From: Sphingomonas sp. | GTDB lineage: Bacteria > Pseudomonadota > Alphaproteobacteria > Sphingomonadales > Sphingomonadaceae | Assembly: GCF_019746665.1 (NCBI RefSeq) | Contig: NZ_JAIERS010000002.1 | Coordinates: forward strand, 1-64,000 | Reading direction: 5' to 3' | DNA length: 64,000 nt | Shown: positions 1-7,972 of the stretch, in pieces | How positions within the stretch are numbered: position 1 is the first letter of the stretch | How the letters are laid out: the number at the start of each line of letters is the position of its first letter | The notes under the pieces: model-generated | What the model was told of the DNA's origin: nothing | Database searches by the model: none | The model's input: only the letters and a program-made list of their open reading frames with translations | Made by a program: the position numbers and the translations under genes

Positions 1-297
1 GGGAGCGCGGGCGGGCGGGGGTGGCGGCGCGGCGGGTGTCGGCGGGGACGATGCGCGCGCGGGCGGGGCCGAAGCGGCGGCGGCGGCGCGCTCGGTACGG
101 GTTTCGGGTTTGGGCTTTGGCGGCTCGTTCGGGCGATCGAGCGGGAGCAACGTCACCACCGTCGTCCGCTCGCGCAGCAACTGGCTCGCGGGCGGCGCCC
201 AGCGCACGAGCAGCAGCGCCAGCAACAGGGCGAGCACCGCCACCACGCAGGCGAGCGCGCGGCCACGCTCGCGCGAGGTGGTGGGGGCATAGGCCAT
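1..297 (-). CDS. TonB-like energy transducer, N-terminal part (cut by window edge)
   Basis: Reading the minus strand from the ATG at 297 gives a short basic N-terminus (SRERGR), one hydrophobic segment at about residues 14-32, then a linker rich in proline, lysine and alanine (NEPPKPKP, PPPPPARAP) that runs off the left end. This is the layout of TonB: an inner-membrane anchor plus a rigid periplasmic Pro-rich spacer. The C-terminal TonB domain is outside the window, so the family call is inferred from layout and from the neighbour. It starts 11 bases after the stop of a second TonB-like gene, so the two are probably co-transcribed. Confidence 0.6.
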   Translation of the reverse strand, partial: MAYAPTTSRERGRALACVVAVLALLLALLLVRWAPPASQLLRERTTVVTLLPLDRPNEPPKPKPETRTERAAAAASAPPARASSPPTPAAPPPPPARAP

Positions 298-308
298 GGC
301 GCGGGGTT

Positions 309-1136
309 CTAGGGGGTTCCGGCCGCCCCGGAAACCGGCGCGCGTGGCGGGGTGACGTCGAATTTGACGACGAACTTCACCCAGCCGCGATCAATCGGCA
401 CATTGTTCACCTCGCGCGGGAACACCCGCAGCGTGCGCGACAGGCGCAGCGCCGCCGTGCCGAAGCCCCATTCGGCCGGCGCCTCCTCGGCGACGAGGCA
501 GTTCACCAGCTTGCGCGCGAGCGTCACCTGGCAGCGCAGCTGCACCCGGCCCGATTGCTTGGCCGATAGAGCGCGCGTGGGGTGGAAATCATGGACCTCT
601 TCCCAGGTGGCCATGCGCACCCAATTGGCCGAGATCGCCGCGCTTGGGTCATAGCCCTCCCCGCTGCCGTCACCACGCCCGCGACCGCTCCCGGTGCCCA
701 GCCCCACCCCGCCCGCACCGCCGCCCTCGGCGAACAGCGAGGCGCCGCCGCCCGAGGTGGCGGGCGCGAGGCTCGGCGGGGCGTCGAGCAGCTGCGAGCG
801 ATCGGGCGCGGCAAGGGCGGGCGGGGCGAGCAGCGGCGCCGGGGCCGGGAGCGGGCGCGGCGCGGGACCGGGTGCCGCGGGGACAGCACGCGCCGGCGCC
901 TTTACCGGGCGGCTGCCGCCCGAAAGCCCGTTCCTGACCGGCGGCGGCGGTGCGACCGGGGGCGGCGGCGGTGCCACCTCGAAGCTGTGCAGCTCCGGCA
1001 GGATCATGCGCGACGGCGGCGCGGCGACGCGAAGCAGCTGAAGCAATGCGAGCAGTACGATCAGCAATAGCGCAAGACCAGCGCTCGAGATGCGCTGGTG
1101 CATCGTCACAGGGCGATAGTTGGTCGCCGCCAGCAT
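309..1136 (-). CDS. TonB-like energy transducer
   Basis: A TonB-type protein of about 275 residues that should couple the proton-motive force to outer-membrane receptors. It has an N-terminal transmembrane segment (LALLLIVLLALLQLL), a long Pro/Ala/Gly-rich periplasmic linker, and a C-terminal block from about residue 180 (SGRVQLRCQVTLARKLVNC) that resembles a TonB_C domain. The block carries two cysteines, in LRCQV and VNCLV, that could form a disulphide. I took the ATG at 1136; GTG 1139 and ATG 1103 are also possible, and 1103 gives an N-terminus closer in length to the tandem paralogue. No exbB or exbD is visible beside it. Confidence 0.72.
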   Translation of the reverse strand: MLAATNYRPVTMHQRISSAGLALLLIVLLALLQLLRVAAPPSRMILPELHSFEVAPPPPPVAPPPPVRNGLSGGSRPVKAPARAVPAAPGPAPRPLPAPAPLLAPPALAAPDRSQLLDAPPSLAPATSGGGASLFAEGGGAGGVGLGTGSGRGRGDGSGEGYDPSAAISANWVRMATWEEVHDFHPTRALSAKQSGRVQLRCQVTLARKLVNCLVAEEAPAEWGFGTAALRLSRTLRVFPREVNNVPIDRGWVKFVVKFDVTPPRAPVSGAAGTP

Positions 1137-1235
1137 CACGCGATCATACCCAAAAGACCGCGCCTGTCTTGCGAAAAATCAATGTCGCGCGGACCTGTTT
1201 AGCAACGCACTCACCGCGCCGTTTTCAACGGGCGT

Positions 1236-1610
1236 TCAGTCGCCGGTCGGCACCACGCCCGCCTTTTCGATCATCAGTACGACCGATCGGCCGCGCGCGT
1301 GCGGGAAGTGCATCACCCCCTTGGGCACGGGGAATGCCTGGCCCGGCTTCAGGCTGACCATCCGGTCTTCCAGCTCGATGTCGAGCTGGCCTTCCATCAC
1401 CATGAAGAACTCATCGGTATCGTCATGCTTGTGCCAGTGGAAGTCGCCGTCCATCACCCCAAGGCGCACCCAGGCGCCGCTCACCTCGCACAGGGTGCGG
1501 TTCCACCACGGCGTCTGCGCCGCGCCGACCGCGGCGATGTCGAAATGCTCGCCCCCGCCGAACATGCGGCCATCGGTGTCGATGTCATAGCGGTCTTCGA
1601 TCTTTGCCAT
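1236..1610 (-). CDS. Cupin-domain protein
   Basis: A 124-residue single-domain cupin. The first cupin motif is visible as HWHKHDDTDEFFMVMEG, with histidines and a glutamate that normally bind a metal, and the second as PKGVMHFPHA. Short one-domain cupins act as small dioxygenases, isomerases or sensory proteins, and the substrate cannot be read here. The ATG at 1610 gives MAKIEDRYDID; longer in-frame extensions run into the divergent regulator and were rejected. It is divergent from an ArsR-type gene 49 bases away, which suggests that regulator controls it. Confidence 0.8.
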   Translation of the reverse strand: MAKIEDRYDIDTDGRMFGGGEHFDIAAVGAAQTPWWNRTLCEVSGAWVRLGVMDGDFHWHKHDDTDEFFMVMEGQLDIELEDRMVSLKPGQAFPVPKGVMHFPHARGRSVVLMIEKAGVVPTGD

Positions 1611-1659
1611 CCGGCGCCTCCATGGTAGGGCGCATTGACCTGTAACGGCAATTAGCAAA

Positions 1660-1968
1660 ATGGCAATATACCTAATCGACGCGCTGAAAGCGCTGAGCAA
1701 CGAGCGGCGGCTGGAAATCCTGGACTGGCTCAAGGACCCCCGCGCCCATTTTCGCGAGCAGATTTGGGGTGATCTGGTCGAAGACGGGGTGTGCGGGCTG
1801 TTTATCGCCGAGAAGCTGGGCGTGAGCCAGCCGACCGCCAGCGAGCATCTGCGCGTGCTCGTCCAGGCCCAGTTGCTCGTCCCCAAGCGGATCAAGCAAT
1901 GGACCTTTTATCGCCGCAACGAGACGCGGATCGCCGAGGTGAAGCGCGCGGTGGCGAGCGAGCTCTGA
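1660..1968 (+). CDS. ArsR-family winged-helix regulator
   Basis: A 102-residue ArsR-type repressor. It opens with DALKALSNERRLEILDWL, the usual first helix of the family, and has a recognition helix region at LGVSQPTASEHLRVL (about residues 56-70), followed by a beta-hairpin wing (LVPKRIKQWTFYRRN). A CVC metal-binding motif is absent; a single cysteine (DGVCGL) precedes the HTH, so the inducer is unclear. The gene faces away from the cupin gene across a 49-base spacer that contains ATTG and CAAT half-sites 11 bases apart, a possible shared operator. Confidence 0.82.
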   Translation: MAIYLIDALKALSNERRLEILDWLKDPRAHFREQIWGDLVEDGVCGLFIAEKLGVSQPTASEHLRVLVQAQLLVPKRIKQWTFYRRNETRIAEVKRAVASEL

Positions 1969-2023
1969 CCGACGCGCCCGGCTTGGCGCGTCGGGCGCCA
2001 TCATCCTCGCGCGGCGGCGGGGG

Positions 2024-3046
2024 TCAACGCCCCGCCAGCGCGGCCCCGGCCTCCGCCAGCAATGTCGCGACGATCTCGGCGACCGGCTCCTCGCGCGTCA
2101 CCATGCCGACCGACTGGCCGGCCATCAGGCTGCCCTGCTCGACATCGCCGTCGATCACCGCGCGGCGGAGCGCTCCCGCCCAATAATGCTCGATCTGGAG
2201 CTGCGCGGCCGCCATGTCGACTTCGCCGGCATCGAGCGCGGCGGCGACTTCGCGCTGCTTGGCGGCGAAGGCTTCGGTGCCCGCGTTCTTCAGCGCGCGC
2301 ACCGGGATCACCGGCAGGCGCGGGTCGATCTGCACGCTCGCCACCGCGTCGCGCGCATTTGCCCGGAAGAACGCCTTCTTGAAATTGGGATGGGCGATGC
2401 TTTCGGTCGCGCAGGCGAAGCGGGTGCCGAGCTGCACCCCGGCGGCGCCCATCTCCAGATAGGCGGCGATCGCCGAGCCGCGCCCGATCCCGCCCGCCAC
2501 GAACACCGGCACCTCGGCGGCGACCGCCGGCAGGACCTCCTGCGCGAGCACCCCCGTCGCGACCGGGCCGATATGCCCGCCCGCCTCGCTTCCCTCGATC
2601 ACCAGCGCGTCGACGCCCGAGCGGATCAGCTTCTTGGCGAGCGCGAGCGCGGGGGCGAAGCAGATGAGTTTCGCGCCAATGCCCTTGATCCGCTCGATCG
2701 CCCCCGCCGGCGGCAGCCCGCCCGCGAGGACGATGTGGGACACCTGGTGGTGGCCGCAAATGTCGATCAGCTCGCTGAGCTGGGGGTGGAGCGTGATGAG
2801 GTTGACGCCGAACGGGCGACCGGTCAGCGCCCTGGTCGCGGCGATCTCGGCATCGAGCAGCGCGGGCGGCATCGCCCCCGCCGCGATCAGCCCGAACGCG
2901 CCGGCATTGGAGACGGCGGCGACGAGGTTACGCTCGGAAACCCATGACATCGCGCCGCACAGGATCGCGCTGTCGCTGCCAAGGAACGCGGTGCCGCGCG
3001 CCATCAGCGCGCTCAGGCGCTCGGCGCCAGGGGAGGAGTGAGTCAT
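2024..3046 (-). CDS. Nitronate monooxygenase (NPD) family flavoprotein
   Basis: A 340-residue FMN-binding TIM-barrel protein of the nitronate monooxygenase / 2-nitropropane dioxygenase family, which oxidises toxic alkyl nitronates such as propionate 3-nitronate. Family landmarks are seen in order: GAMSWVSERNLVAAVSNAGA near the start, the EGSEAGGHIG loop with the conserved histidine, FVAGGIGRG and GAAGVQLGTRF for FMN phosphate contacts. Length is normal. It stands alone, divergent from the membrane gene at 3116. Some family members are enoyl-ACP reductases (FabK), so the substrate is uncertain. Confidence 0.85.
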   Translation of the reverse strand: MTHSSPGAERLSALMARGTAFLGSDSAILCGAMSWVSERNLVAAVSNAGAFGLIAAGAMPPALLDAEIAATRALTGRPFGVNLITLHPQLSELIDICGHHQVSHIVLAGGLPPAGAIERIKGIGAKLICFAPALALAKKLIRSGVDALVIEGSEAGGHIGPVATGVLAQEVLPAVAAEVPVFVAGGIGRGSAIAAYLEMGAAGVQLGTRFACATESIAHPNFKKAFFRANARDAVASVQIDPRLPVIPVRALKNAGTEAFAAKQREVAAALDAGEVDMAAAQLQIEHYWAGALRRAVIDGDVEQGSLMAGQSVGMVTREEPVAEIVATLLAEAGAALAGR

Positions 3047-3115
3047 GGCGGCGGGGCCTAGCGCCCGCGCCCCGGCTGAGGCAAGTCTGGCGGCGCAACG
3101 AACGGGGGGGAGGCG

Positions 3116-3907
3116 ATGCGGCTTGCTCGGCTGCGTGGAGTGTCACGCACGGTGTCGGCGGCGTTATGGGCGCCGCTCGTCGCCTCGACCGCGCCCGCCG
3201 CGCAGCGTTTCTGGGCACGCTGGCGCGATTTCGCGCGCGAAATCCTGATCGTGGTGCTGGGCGTGCTGATCGCGCTCGGCGCGCAGGAAATCGTCAATGG
3301 CTGGCACGACCAGAGCGCCTCGGCCGAGGCGCGCGCCAATATCCGCGCCGAGATCGCGGAGAATCTGGGGCGGATGGCGCAGCGCGACAAGACCCGCGCT
3401 TGTGTCGATGGGCGGCTGGCGGAAATCGCGGCATTCCTCGCCCGCGCCGAAGCGGGCGCGGTCCAGCCGGCGATGCGCTGGATCGGGCGCCCGCAGACCT
3501 GGCCGATGCAGCAGAACCGCTGGGATGCCGCCGCCAGCGCGGGCAAGGCGAGCCTGCTTACCCCTAAGGAACAGGGCGATTACGGTGCCATCTATGCGAA
3601 TACCCGCGATTTCCAGGCCAACGAGGCGGTCGAGCAGCTCGCCTGGGCGCAGCTGCGCGGCCTGGCCGACCAGGCGCGGGTGACGCCGCAACAGGCCGCG
3701 CTTTATCGCCAGGCGCTGCAAAATGCCCGCTACGCGGCGTGGCTGATCAACGTGAACATCTGGCAGGCGAGCGCCGACGCGAAGAAGTTGCGGATCAAGC
3801 CGCACACCGATTGGGTCGGCTCGCGCGGCATCTGCATCGCGAGCGACACGCCGTTCGAGGAAGCAGTGCGGCAAACGGGCGCCAGCCAGCTCGGCGAGCC
3901 GCGCTAG
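3116..3907 (+). CDS. Hypothetical single-pass membrane protein
   Basis: A 263-residue protein with one clear transmembrane helix near residues 42-58 (ILIVVLGVLIALGAQEIV) after a basic N-terminus, and a mostly helical Ala/Arg/Gln-rich remainder. The pattern FAREILIVVLGVLIALGAQ followed by ARANIRAEIAENLG is one I associate with small uncharacterised sphingomonad membrane proteins (DUF6090-like); the family name is a recollection. The start is the ATG at 3116 behind GGGGGAGG. The TAG stop is the first three bases of a palindromic repeat, so the original C-terminus may have been different. Confidence 0.6.
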   Translation: MRLARLRGVSRTVSAALWAPLVASTAPAAQRFWARWRDFAREILIVVLGVLIALGAQEIVNGWHDQSASAEARANIRAEIAENLGRMAQRDKTRACVDGRLAEIAAFLARAEAGAVQPAMRWIGRPQTWPMQQNRWDAAASAGKASLLTPKEQGDYGAIYANTRDFQANEAVEQLAWAQLRGLADQARVTPQQAALYRQALQNARYAAWLINVNIWQASADAKKLRIKPHTDWVGSRGICIASDTPFEEAVRQTGASQLGEPR

Positions 3908-4009
3908 AGCGGTTTTCGATCCGATGAAATCGGATCGCCGCTCTAGGCTTTTGTTTATCCGCGATTTCCGAGCCGGCAGGTGATTCCACCTGCCTCGAAA
4001 TCGCTCTAG
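3905..4009. repeat. Composite palindromic repeat with TAGAGCG ends
   Basis: Two stem-loops in tandem fill the gap between two convergent genes. The first (3905-3945) pairs TAGAGCGG with CCGCTCTA around GATCCGAT/ATCGGATC. The second (3961-4005) pairs GCGATTT and GGCAGGTG with CACCTGCC and AAATCGC. The whole element is bounded by inverted TAGAGCG(G/A)TTT ends at 3905 and 4009. The left end supplies the TAG stop of the gene ending at 3907. It looks like a small non-coding REP or MITE-like element that may also end transcription. Confidence 0.75.
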
Positions 4010-4025
4010 CCGTCACGGTCTCGCC

Positions 4026-5258
4026 TCAGCCCTCCGCATCCAGCCCGTAAGCCGTGTGCAGCACGCGCACCGCGAGTTCGGTCTCGTCTTCGTCGATCAG
4101 CACGCTCACCTTGATCTCGCTGGTGGTGATCGCCTGGATGTTGATGCCGCGCGCGCCCAGCGTCTTGAACATCGTCGCGGCGACGCCGGCATGGCTGCGC
4201 ATCCCCACGCCGACCACGGTGATCTTGGCGACGCGGGTGTCGTGCTTCACCGCTTCATAGCCGATCGCGCCCTGCGCCTTCGCCAGTACGTCGAGCGAGC
4301 GGGCGAGATCGGCGGCGGGCACGGTGAAGGTAACGTCGGTCGATCCGGTCGAGTGGGCGATATTCTGGACGATCATGTCCACGTTGATCCCGGCCTCGGC
4401 CAGCGGGGTGAAGATCGTCGCCACCGCGCCGGGCTTGTCGGGCACCGCGGTCAGCGTGATCTTCGCCTCGTTCTTGTCGTGGGCGATGCCGGTGATCAGC
4501 TGGCGTTCCATATCGAGTTCCTCTTCGCTCACGATCAGCGTGCCGCTGTCATCCCCGCCCGGCACGAACGAGGAAAGCACGCGCACCCGCACGCCTTCCT
4601 TCATCGCCAGCCCCACCGAGCGCGTCTGGAGCACTTTCGCCCCCACCGAGGCGAGTTCGAGCATTTCCTCATAGCTCACCCGCCGCAGTTTCCGCGCGCG
4701 GGGAACGATCCTCGGGTCGGTGGTATAGACGCCGTCGACATCGGTGTAGATGTCGCAGCGATCCGCCTTCATCGCCGCCGCCACCGCGACCGCGCTGGTA
4801 TCCGAACCGCCCCGGCCAAGCGTCGAGACGCGCCCTTCGGCGACTCCCTGGAAGCCCGGGATCACCGCGACCTGGCCGGTCGCGAGCGCGGCGTTCAGCG
4901 CCTGCGTGTCGATCCCCTCGATCCGCGCGGCGCCATAAGCGGTGTCGGTGTTGATCGGCAATTGCCAGCCGAGCCAGCTGCGCGCCGGCACGCCGATCGC
5001 CTGCAACGCGATCGCGAGCAGCCCGCTCGTCACCTGCTCGCCGCTCGCCACCACCACGTCATATTCGCGGCGATCATAGAGCGGCGAGGCTTCGCGGCAG
5101 AAATTGACCAGCCGGTCGGTCTCGCCCGCCATCGCCGAGACGACGACCGCCACCTGATGGCCGGCATCGACCTCGAGCTTCACCCGTTCGGCGACGAGGC
5201 GGATGCGCTCGATCCCGGCCATCGAGGTGCCGCCGAACTTCATCACGATCCGCGCCAT
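4026..5258 (-). CDS. lysC: Aspartokinase
   Basis: A 410-residue aspartate kinase, which phosphorylates aspartate to beta-aspartyl phosphate, the first step towards lysine, threonine and methionine. The kinase domain opens with the conserved KFGGTS motif at residues 7-12, has GRGGSDTSAVAVAAA for phosphate and substrate binding and TDVDGVYTTDPR for ATP binding. The C-terminal 140 residues hold two ACT domains (ITLTAVPDKPGAVATIF; ITVVGVGMRSHAGVAATMF) for feedback control. ACT-domain architecture and length match the alpha/beta-type lysine/threonine-sensitive enzymes. It stands alone between a repeat and divergent ubiG. Confidence 0.95.
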   Translation of the reverse strand: MARIVMKFGGTSMAGIERIRLVAERVKLEVDAGHQVAVVVSAMAGETDRLVNFCREASPLYDRREYDVVVASGEQVTSGLLAIALQAIGVPARSWLGWQLPINTDTAYGAARIEGIDTQALNAALATGQVAVIPGFQGVAEGRVSTLGRGGSDTSAVAVAAAMKADRCDIYTDVDGVYTTDPRIVPRARKLRRVSYEEMLELASVGAKVLQTRSVGLAMKEGVRVRVLSSFVPGGDDSGTLIVSEEELDMERQLITGIAHDKNEAKITLTAVPDKPGAVATIFTPLAEAGINVDMIVQNIAHSTGSTDVTFTVPAADLARSLDVLAKAQGAIGYEAVKHDTRVAKITVVGVGMRSHAGVAATMFKTLGARGINIQAITTSEIKVSVLIDEDETELAVRVLHTAYGLDAEG

Positions 5259-5343
5259 GGGGAAGCGAAAATTCCTTCAGCTTGAAAGCCGCGCCTGATA
5301 ATTGCGCGCGCTGGGGCTGGCAAGCGGCCCTGGGCGAAGGAGA

Positions 5344-6075
5344 ATGCGCGTGGCGAGCCAATTGACGATCAACCCGGCCGAGGCGCAGCATTTCGGCCGC
5401 CTCGCCGCCGATTGGTGGAACCCCAAGGGGTCGTCGGCGATGCTCCACCGTCTGAACCCGGTGCGGCTGGGCTATCTGCGCCAGCTGGCGGACGCGCATT
5501 GGGGCGGCGACGCGGCGAGCTTCGCCCCGCTCGCCGGCAAGCGCGCGCTCGATATCGGTTGCGGCGCCGGACTGCTGTGCGAACCGCTCGCCCGGCTCGG
5601 CGCGGCGGTGAGCGGGATCGATGCCGCGCCCGAGAACATCCACGCCGCGCGCGCCCATGCGATGCAGAGCGGGCTGCGGATCGATTACCGCGTCGGCGGG
5701 ATCGAGGCGATCGGCGACGAGCGCTTCGATCTGGTGACGAGCCTGGAGGTGATCGAGCATGTCGCCAACCCGGCGGGTTTCGTCGCGGGCCTCGCGCGGG
5801 TGCTGGCGCCGGGCGGGCTGCTGCTGCTCTCCACCCCCAACCGCACCTTGCTGTCCCGCCTCGCGCTGATCACGCTGGGCGAGGGGCTGGGACAGATCCC
5901 GCGCGGCACGCATGACTGGCGCCAGTTCCTGCCCCCGGCCGAGCTGACGCAGCTGGTGATCGACGCCGGGCTGCGCCTGATCGAGACCAAGGGCCTCGGC
6001 TTCTCGCCGACGCGCGGCTTCCAGCTGAGCGACGATCTGCGGCTCGATTATTTCGTGGCGGCGACCACGGCTTAG
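5344..6075 (+). CDS. ubiG: Ubiquinone biosynthesis O-methyltransferase
   Basis: A 243-residue class I SAM-dependent methyltransferase that carries out both O-methylations of ubiquinone synthesis. Motif I is ALDIGCGAGLLCEPLARLG (about residues 67-85), followed by IDAAPENIHAA, the conserved TSLEVIEHV, and LLLSTPNRTLLSRLALITLGE. The N-terminal FGRLAADWWNPKGSSAMLHRLNPVRL is diagnostic of UbiG. The ATG at 5344 has AAGGAG just before it; an upstream in-frame start lacks a ribosome site. It is divergent from lysC. The stop codon TAG belongs to the repeat that follows. Confidence 0.93.
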   Translation: MRVASQLTINPAEAQHFGRLAADWWNPKGSSAMLHRLNPVRLGYLRQLADAHWGGDAASFAPLAGKRALDIGCGAGLLCEPLARLGAAVSGIDAAPENIHAARAHAMQSGLRIDYRVGGIEAIGDERFDLVTSLEVIEHVANPAGFVAGLARVLAPGGLLLLSTPNRTLLSRLALITLGEGLGQIPRGTHDWRQFLPPAELTQLVIDAGLRLIETKGLGFSPTRGFQLSDDLRLDYFVAATTA

Positions 6076-6232
6076 AGTCCGTTTGAAAAAGGCGCGCTGC
6101 GCCTTTTTCACGGCGGTTCCGGCCCGCACCCCCACCCGGCCACCCAACGGCAGTATTCTATGGGTGGCCGGGTGGGGGTGCGGGCTGGTGCCGCGAAGTG
6201 CGCGACCAGCGCATTTCCAAACGGTCTCTTAG
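6071..6232. repeat. MITE-like palindromic element with TAGAGTCCGTTT ends
   Basis: The 215-base gap after ubiG is almost filled by one structured element. Outer ends are imperfect inverted copies: CTTAGAGTCCGTTTG at 6071 and, on the other strand, CTAAGAGACCGTTTG ending at 6232. Inside are a hairpin with stem AAAAAGGCGC/GCGCCTTTTT (about 6084-6109) and a perfect 25-base inverted repeat with arms 6122-6146 and 6161-6185 and a 14-base loop. There is no convincing ORF. A relative lies at 32354-32493 and a partial one at 28039. The left end provides the TAG stop of ubiG. Confidence 0.8.
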
Positions 6233-6290
6233 GCGCGGTACGCCGGGCTTCGCTTGCGTCCGTCGCCGGGCCGGGTAACGGCGCGCACCG

Positions 6291-7742
6291 ATGCGCCACC
6301 GCCTGCCCGTCCTCGCCCTGCTGCTCCTGGTCGCGCTGGCGCTGCGCAGCTGGGATTTCGGCAATCCGGTGATCCATGTCGACGAGCAATATTATTTGCT
6401 CGTCGGGGACCGGCTGGCGCATGGCGCGCGCGTCTATCTCGACATCTGGGACCGCAAGCCGATCGGGCTGTTCCTGCTCTACGCCGGCTTCGCGCGGGTG
6501 GGGGACGGAATCCTCGCTTATCAGCTGGGCGCGACGCTCAGCGCGACGCTCACCGCGGCGGCGATCATGGCCGGCGGGCGGCGGCTCGGGGCGACGCCGC
6601 GCGGGGCGCTGCTCGCCGCGATCGCCTATCTGCTGTGGCTGCCGCTGCTCGGCGGGCGGGGCGGGCAGGCGCCGGTCTTCTACAACCTGCCCATGGCGCT
6701 CGCCGCGCTGCTCACGCTGCGGCTGCCCCGGTTGGTGGCGGCGGAGCGCCGCGCGACGATCGCGGGGCAGGGGGCGCCGGCGTGCCTGCTCGCGGGGGCG
6801 GCCCTCCAACTCAAGGGATCGGCGCTGTTCGAGGGGGTGTTCTTCGGCATGGCGCATCTCGTCGCCATGCGCCGTTCCGGGACGGGATGGGCGGGGACGG
6901 CGTTGCTCGGGAGCGGCTTGGCGCTGTCCGGCGCCGCCCTGACGCTGGCTGCGGGTGGCTTTTACGGGGCTCAGGGGGGCGCGGCGTGGCACATTTGGTG
7001 GTTCGCCAACGTCGATTCGATCTTCCTGCGTCCACCTTATCCGCTCGCGCAGTCGTTGGGCCGGCTGGCGGGGATCGGGGCGACGCTCAGCCCGCTGATC
7101 CTCGCCGCCGCGCTGGGCTTGGCCGGGCGATTGCGCGGCTCGCGGCGCGACGAAGCCTGGCTCGCGCTTGGCTGGGGGATCGCGGCGCTGATCGGCTTCG
7201 CGGCGATCGGCACTTTCTTCGATCATTACGCGCTGCCGCTGCTTGTCCCCCTCTGCGTCGCCGCCGCGCCGACGCTCGGCGCCAAGCCGCGCGTGCGGGT
7301 GGGCGCCTTGGGGCTCGGGCTGCTGCTGTTCGCGGTGGAGCGCGCGGTGATTCCCGATGACGCGCCCGGCGCGCGCGCGGTCGCGCGGGCGGTGGCGGCG
7401 AACAGCCGGGGCGCGTGCCCCTATGTCTTCATCGGCGACACGATCACGTATCATCTCGCGCGCAGTTGCTTGCCCACGCGCTACGTCTTCCCCAATTTCC
7501 TCGCCTACACCACCGAGCGAGGGGCGACCGGAATCGACGCTGGCGCCGAGGTCCGTCGCATCCTCGCCCGCCGCCCGCCGGTGATCGTGACGACCGACCG
7601 CCGGCTCGCCATCTGGAACCCGGCAAGCCTCGCCGCGCTCAAGCCGGTCCTCGCTCGCGACTATCGTGTGATCCTGACGGTGCCCCGCGCGCGCTGGCAC
7701 AGCGTGGTTTACCTGCGCCGCGACCTCAGCGCGCGTCCTTGA
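6291..7742 (+). CDS. GT39-like membrane glycosyltransferase
   Basis: A 483-residue multi-spanning protein of the GT-C superfamily (ArnT/PMT-like, family 39), which transfers sugars from a lipid phosphate carrier on the periplasmic side. After a first helix (LPVLALLLLVALAL) comes the loop NPVIHVDEQYYLLVGDRL, which carries the conserved acidic residue(s) expected in this loop, and then WDRKPIGLFLLYAGF, the second characteristic loop. About ten further hydrophobic segments follow, and a soluble C-terminal region begins near residue 365. Its 3' end overlaps a convergent small gene by 17 bases. Acceptor and sugar donor are unknown. Confidence 0.78.
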   Translation: MRHRLPVLALLLLVALALRSWDFGNPVIHVDEQYYLLVGDRLAHGARVYLDIWDRKPIGLFLLYAGFARVGDGILAYQLGATLSATLTAAAIMAGGRRLGATPRGALLAAIAYLLWLPLLGGRGGQAPVFYNLPMALAALLTLRLPRLVAAERRATIAGQGAPACLLAGAALQLKGSALFEGVFFGMAHLVAMRRSGTGWAGTALLGSGLALSGAALTLAAGGFYGAQGGAAWHIWWFANVDSIFLRPPYPLAQSLGRLAGIGATLSPLILAAALGLAGRLRGSRRDEAWLALGWGIAALIGFAAIGTFFDHYALPLLVPLCVAAAPTLGAKPRVRVGALGLGLLLFAVERAVIPDDAPGARAVARAVAANSRGACPYVFIGDTITYHLARSCLPTRYVFPNFLAYTTERGATGIDAGAEVRRILARRPPVIVTTDRRLAIWNPASLAALKPVLARDYRVILTVPRARWHSVVYLRRDLSARP

Positions 7743-7917
7743 GGGCGAGCGCGACGCACAGCAACGCGCCGAGCACCGCGAGCAACTGCACGAGCGCCCA
7801 GTCGATCGCGCTCACCGCATCGGGATCGCGCCGCCGCCGCCGGGCGTGGTCACGCTGATAGCCCAACAGGCCGAGGGCGACGCACAACCCCGCCAAGCTC
7901 CACAGCTCCGCTTGCAT
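7726..7917 (-). CDS. Small hypothetical membrane protein
   Basis: A 63-residue protein with two hydrophobic stretches (LWSLAGLCVALGLLGY and WALVQLLAVLGALLCVALAL) separated by a very basic loop (RDHARRRRRD), so probably two membrane passes with the loop in the cytoplasm. I chose the ATG at 7917; a longer in-frame form to 7971 would collide with the start region of the divergent gene at 7973. The end overlaps the convergent glycosyltransferase by 17 bases. I do not recognise a family. Confidence 0.5.
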   Translation of the reverse strand: MQAELWSLAGLCVALGLLGYQRDHARRRRRDPDAVSAIDWALVQLLAVLGALLCVALALKDAR

Positions 7918-7972
7918 CCGCCGCGCCTCCTCGCTACAACCGCGCGCATCCGCTTTGGCCCAGGGAGACACA

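Noticed and set aside
600-1050. Proline/glycine-coding low-complexity stretch considered as a tandem repeat
   Set aside because: It encodes the periplasmic linker of the TonB-like protein; no exact repeat unit.
5259-5343. Possible lysine riboswitch before lysC
   Set aside because: Only 85 bases separate lysC from ubiG and no riboswitch-like fold is visible.
6108-7700. Long Arg/Gln/Pro-rich open frame opposite the GT39-like gene
   Set aside because: Composition is that of an antisense shadow in G+C-rich DNA; the opposite strand encodes a recognised membrane enzyme.
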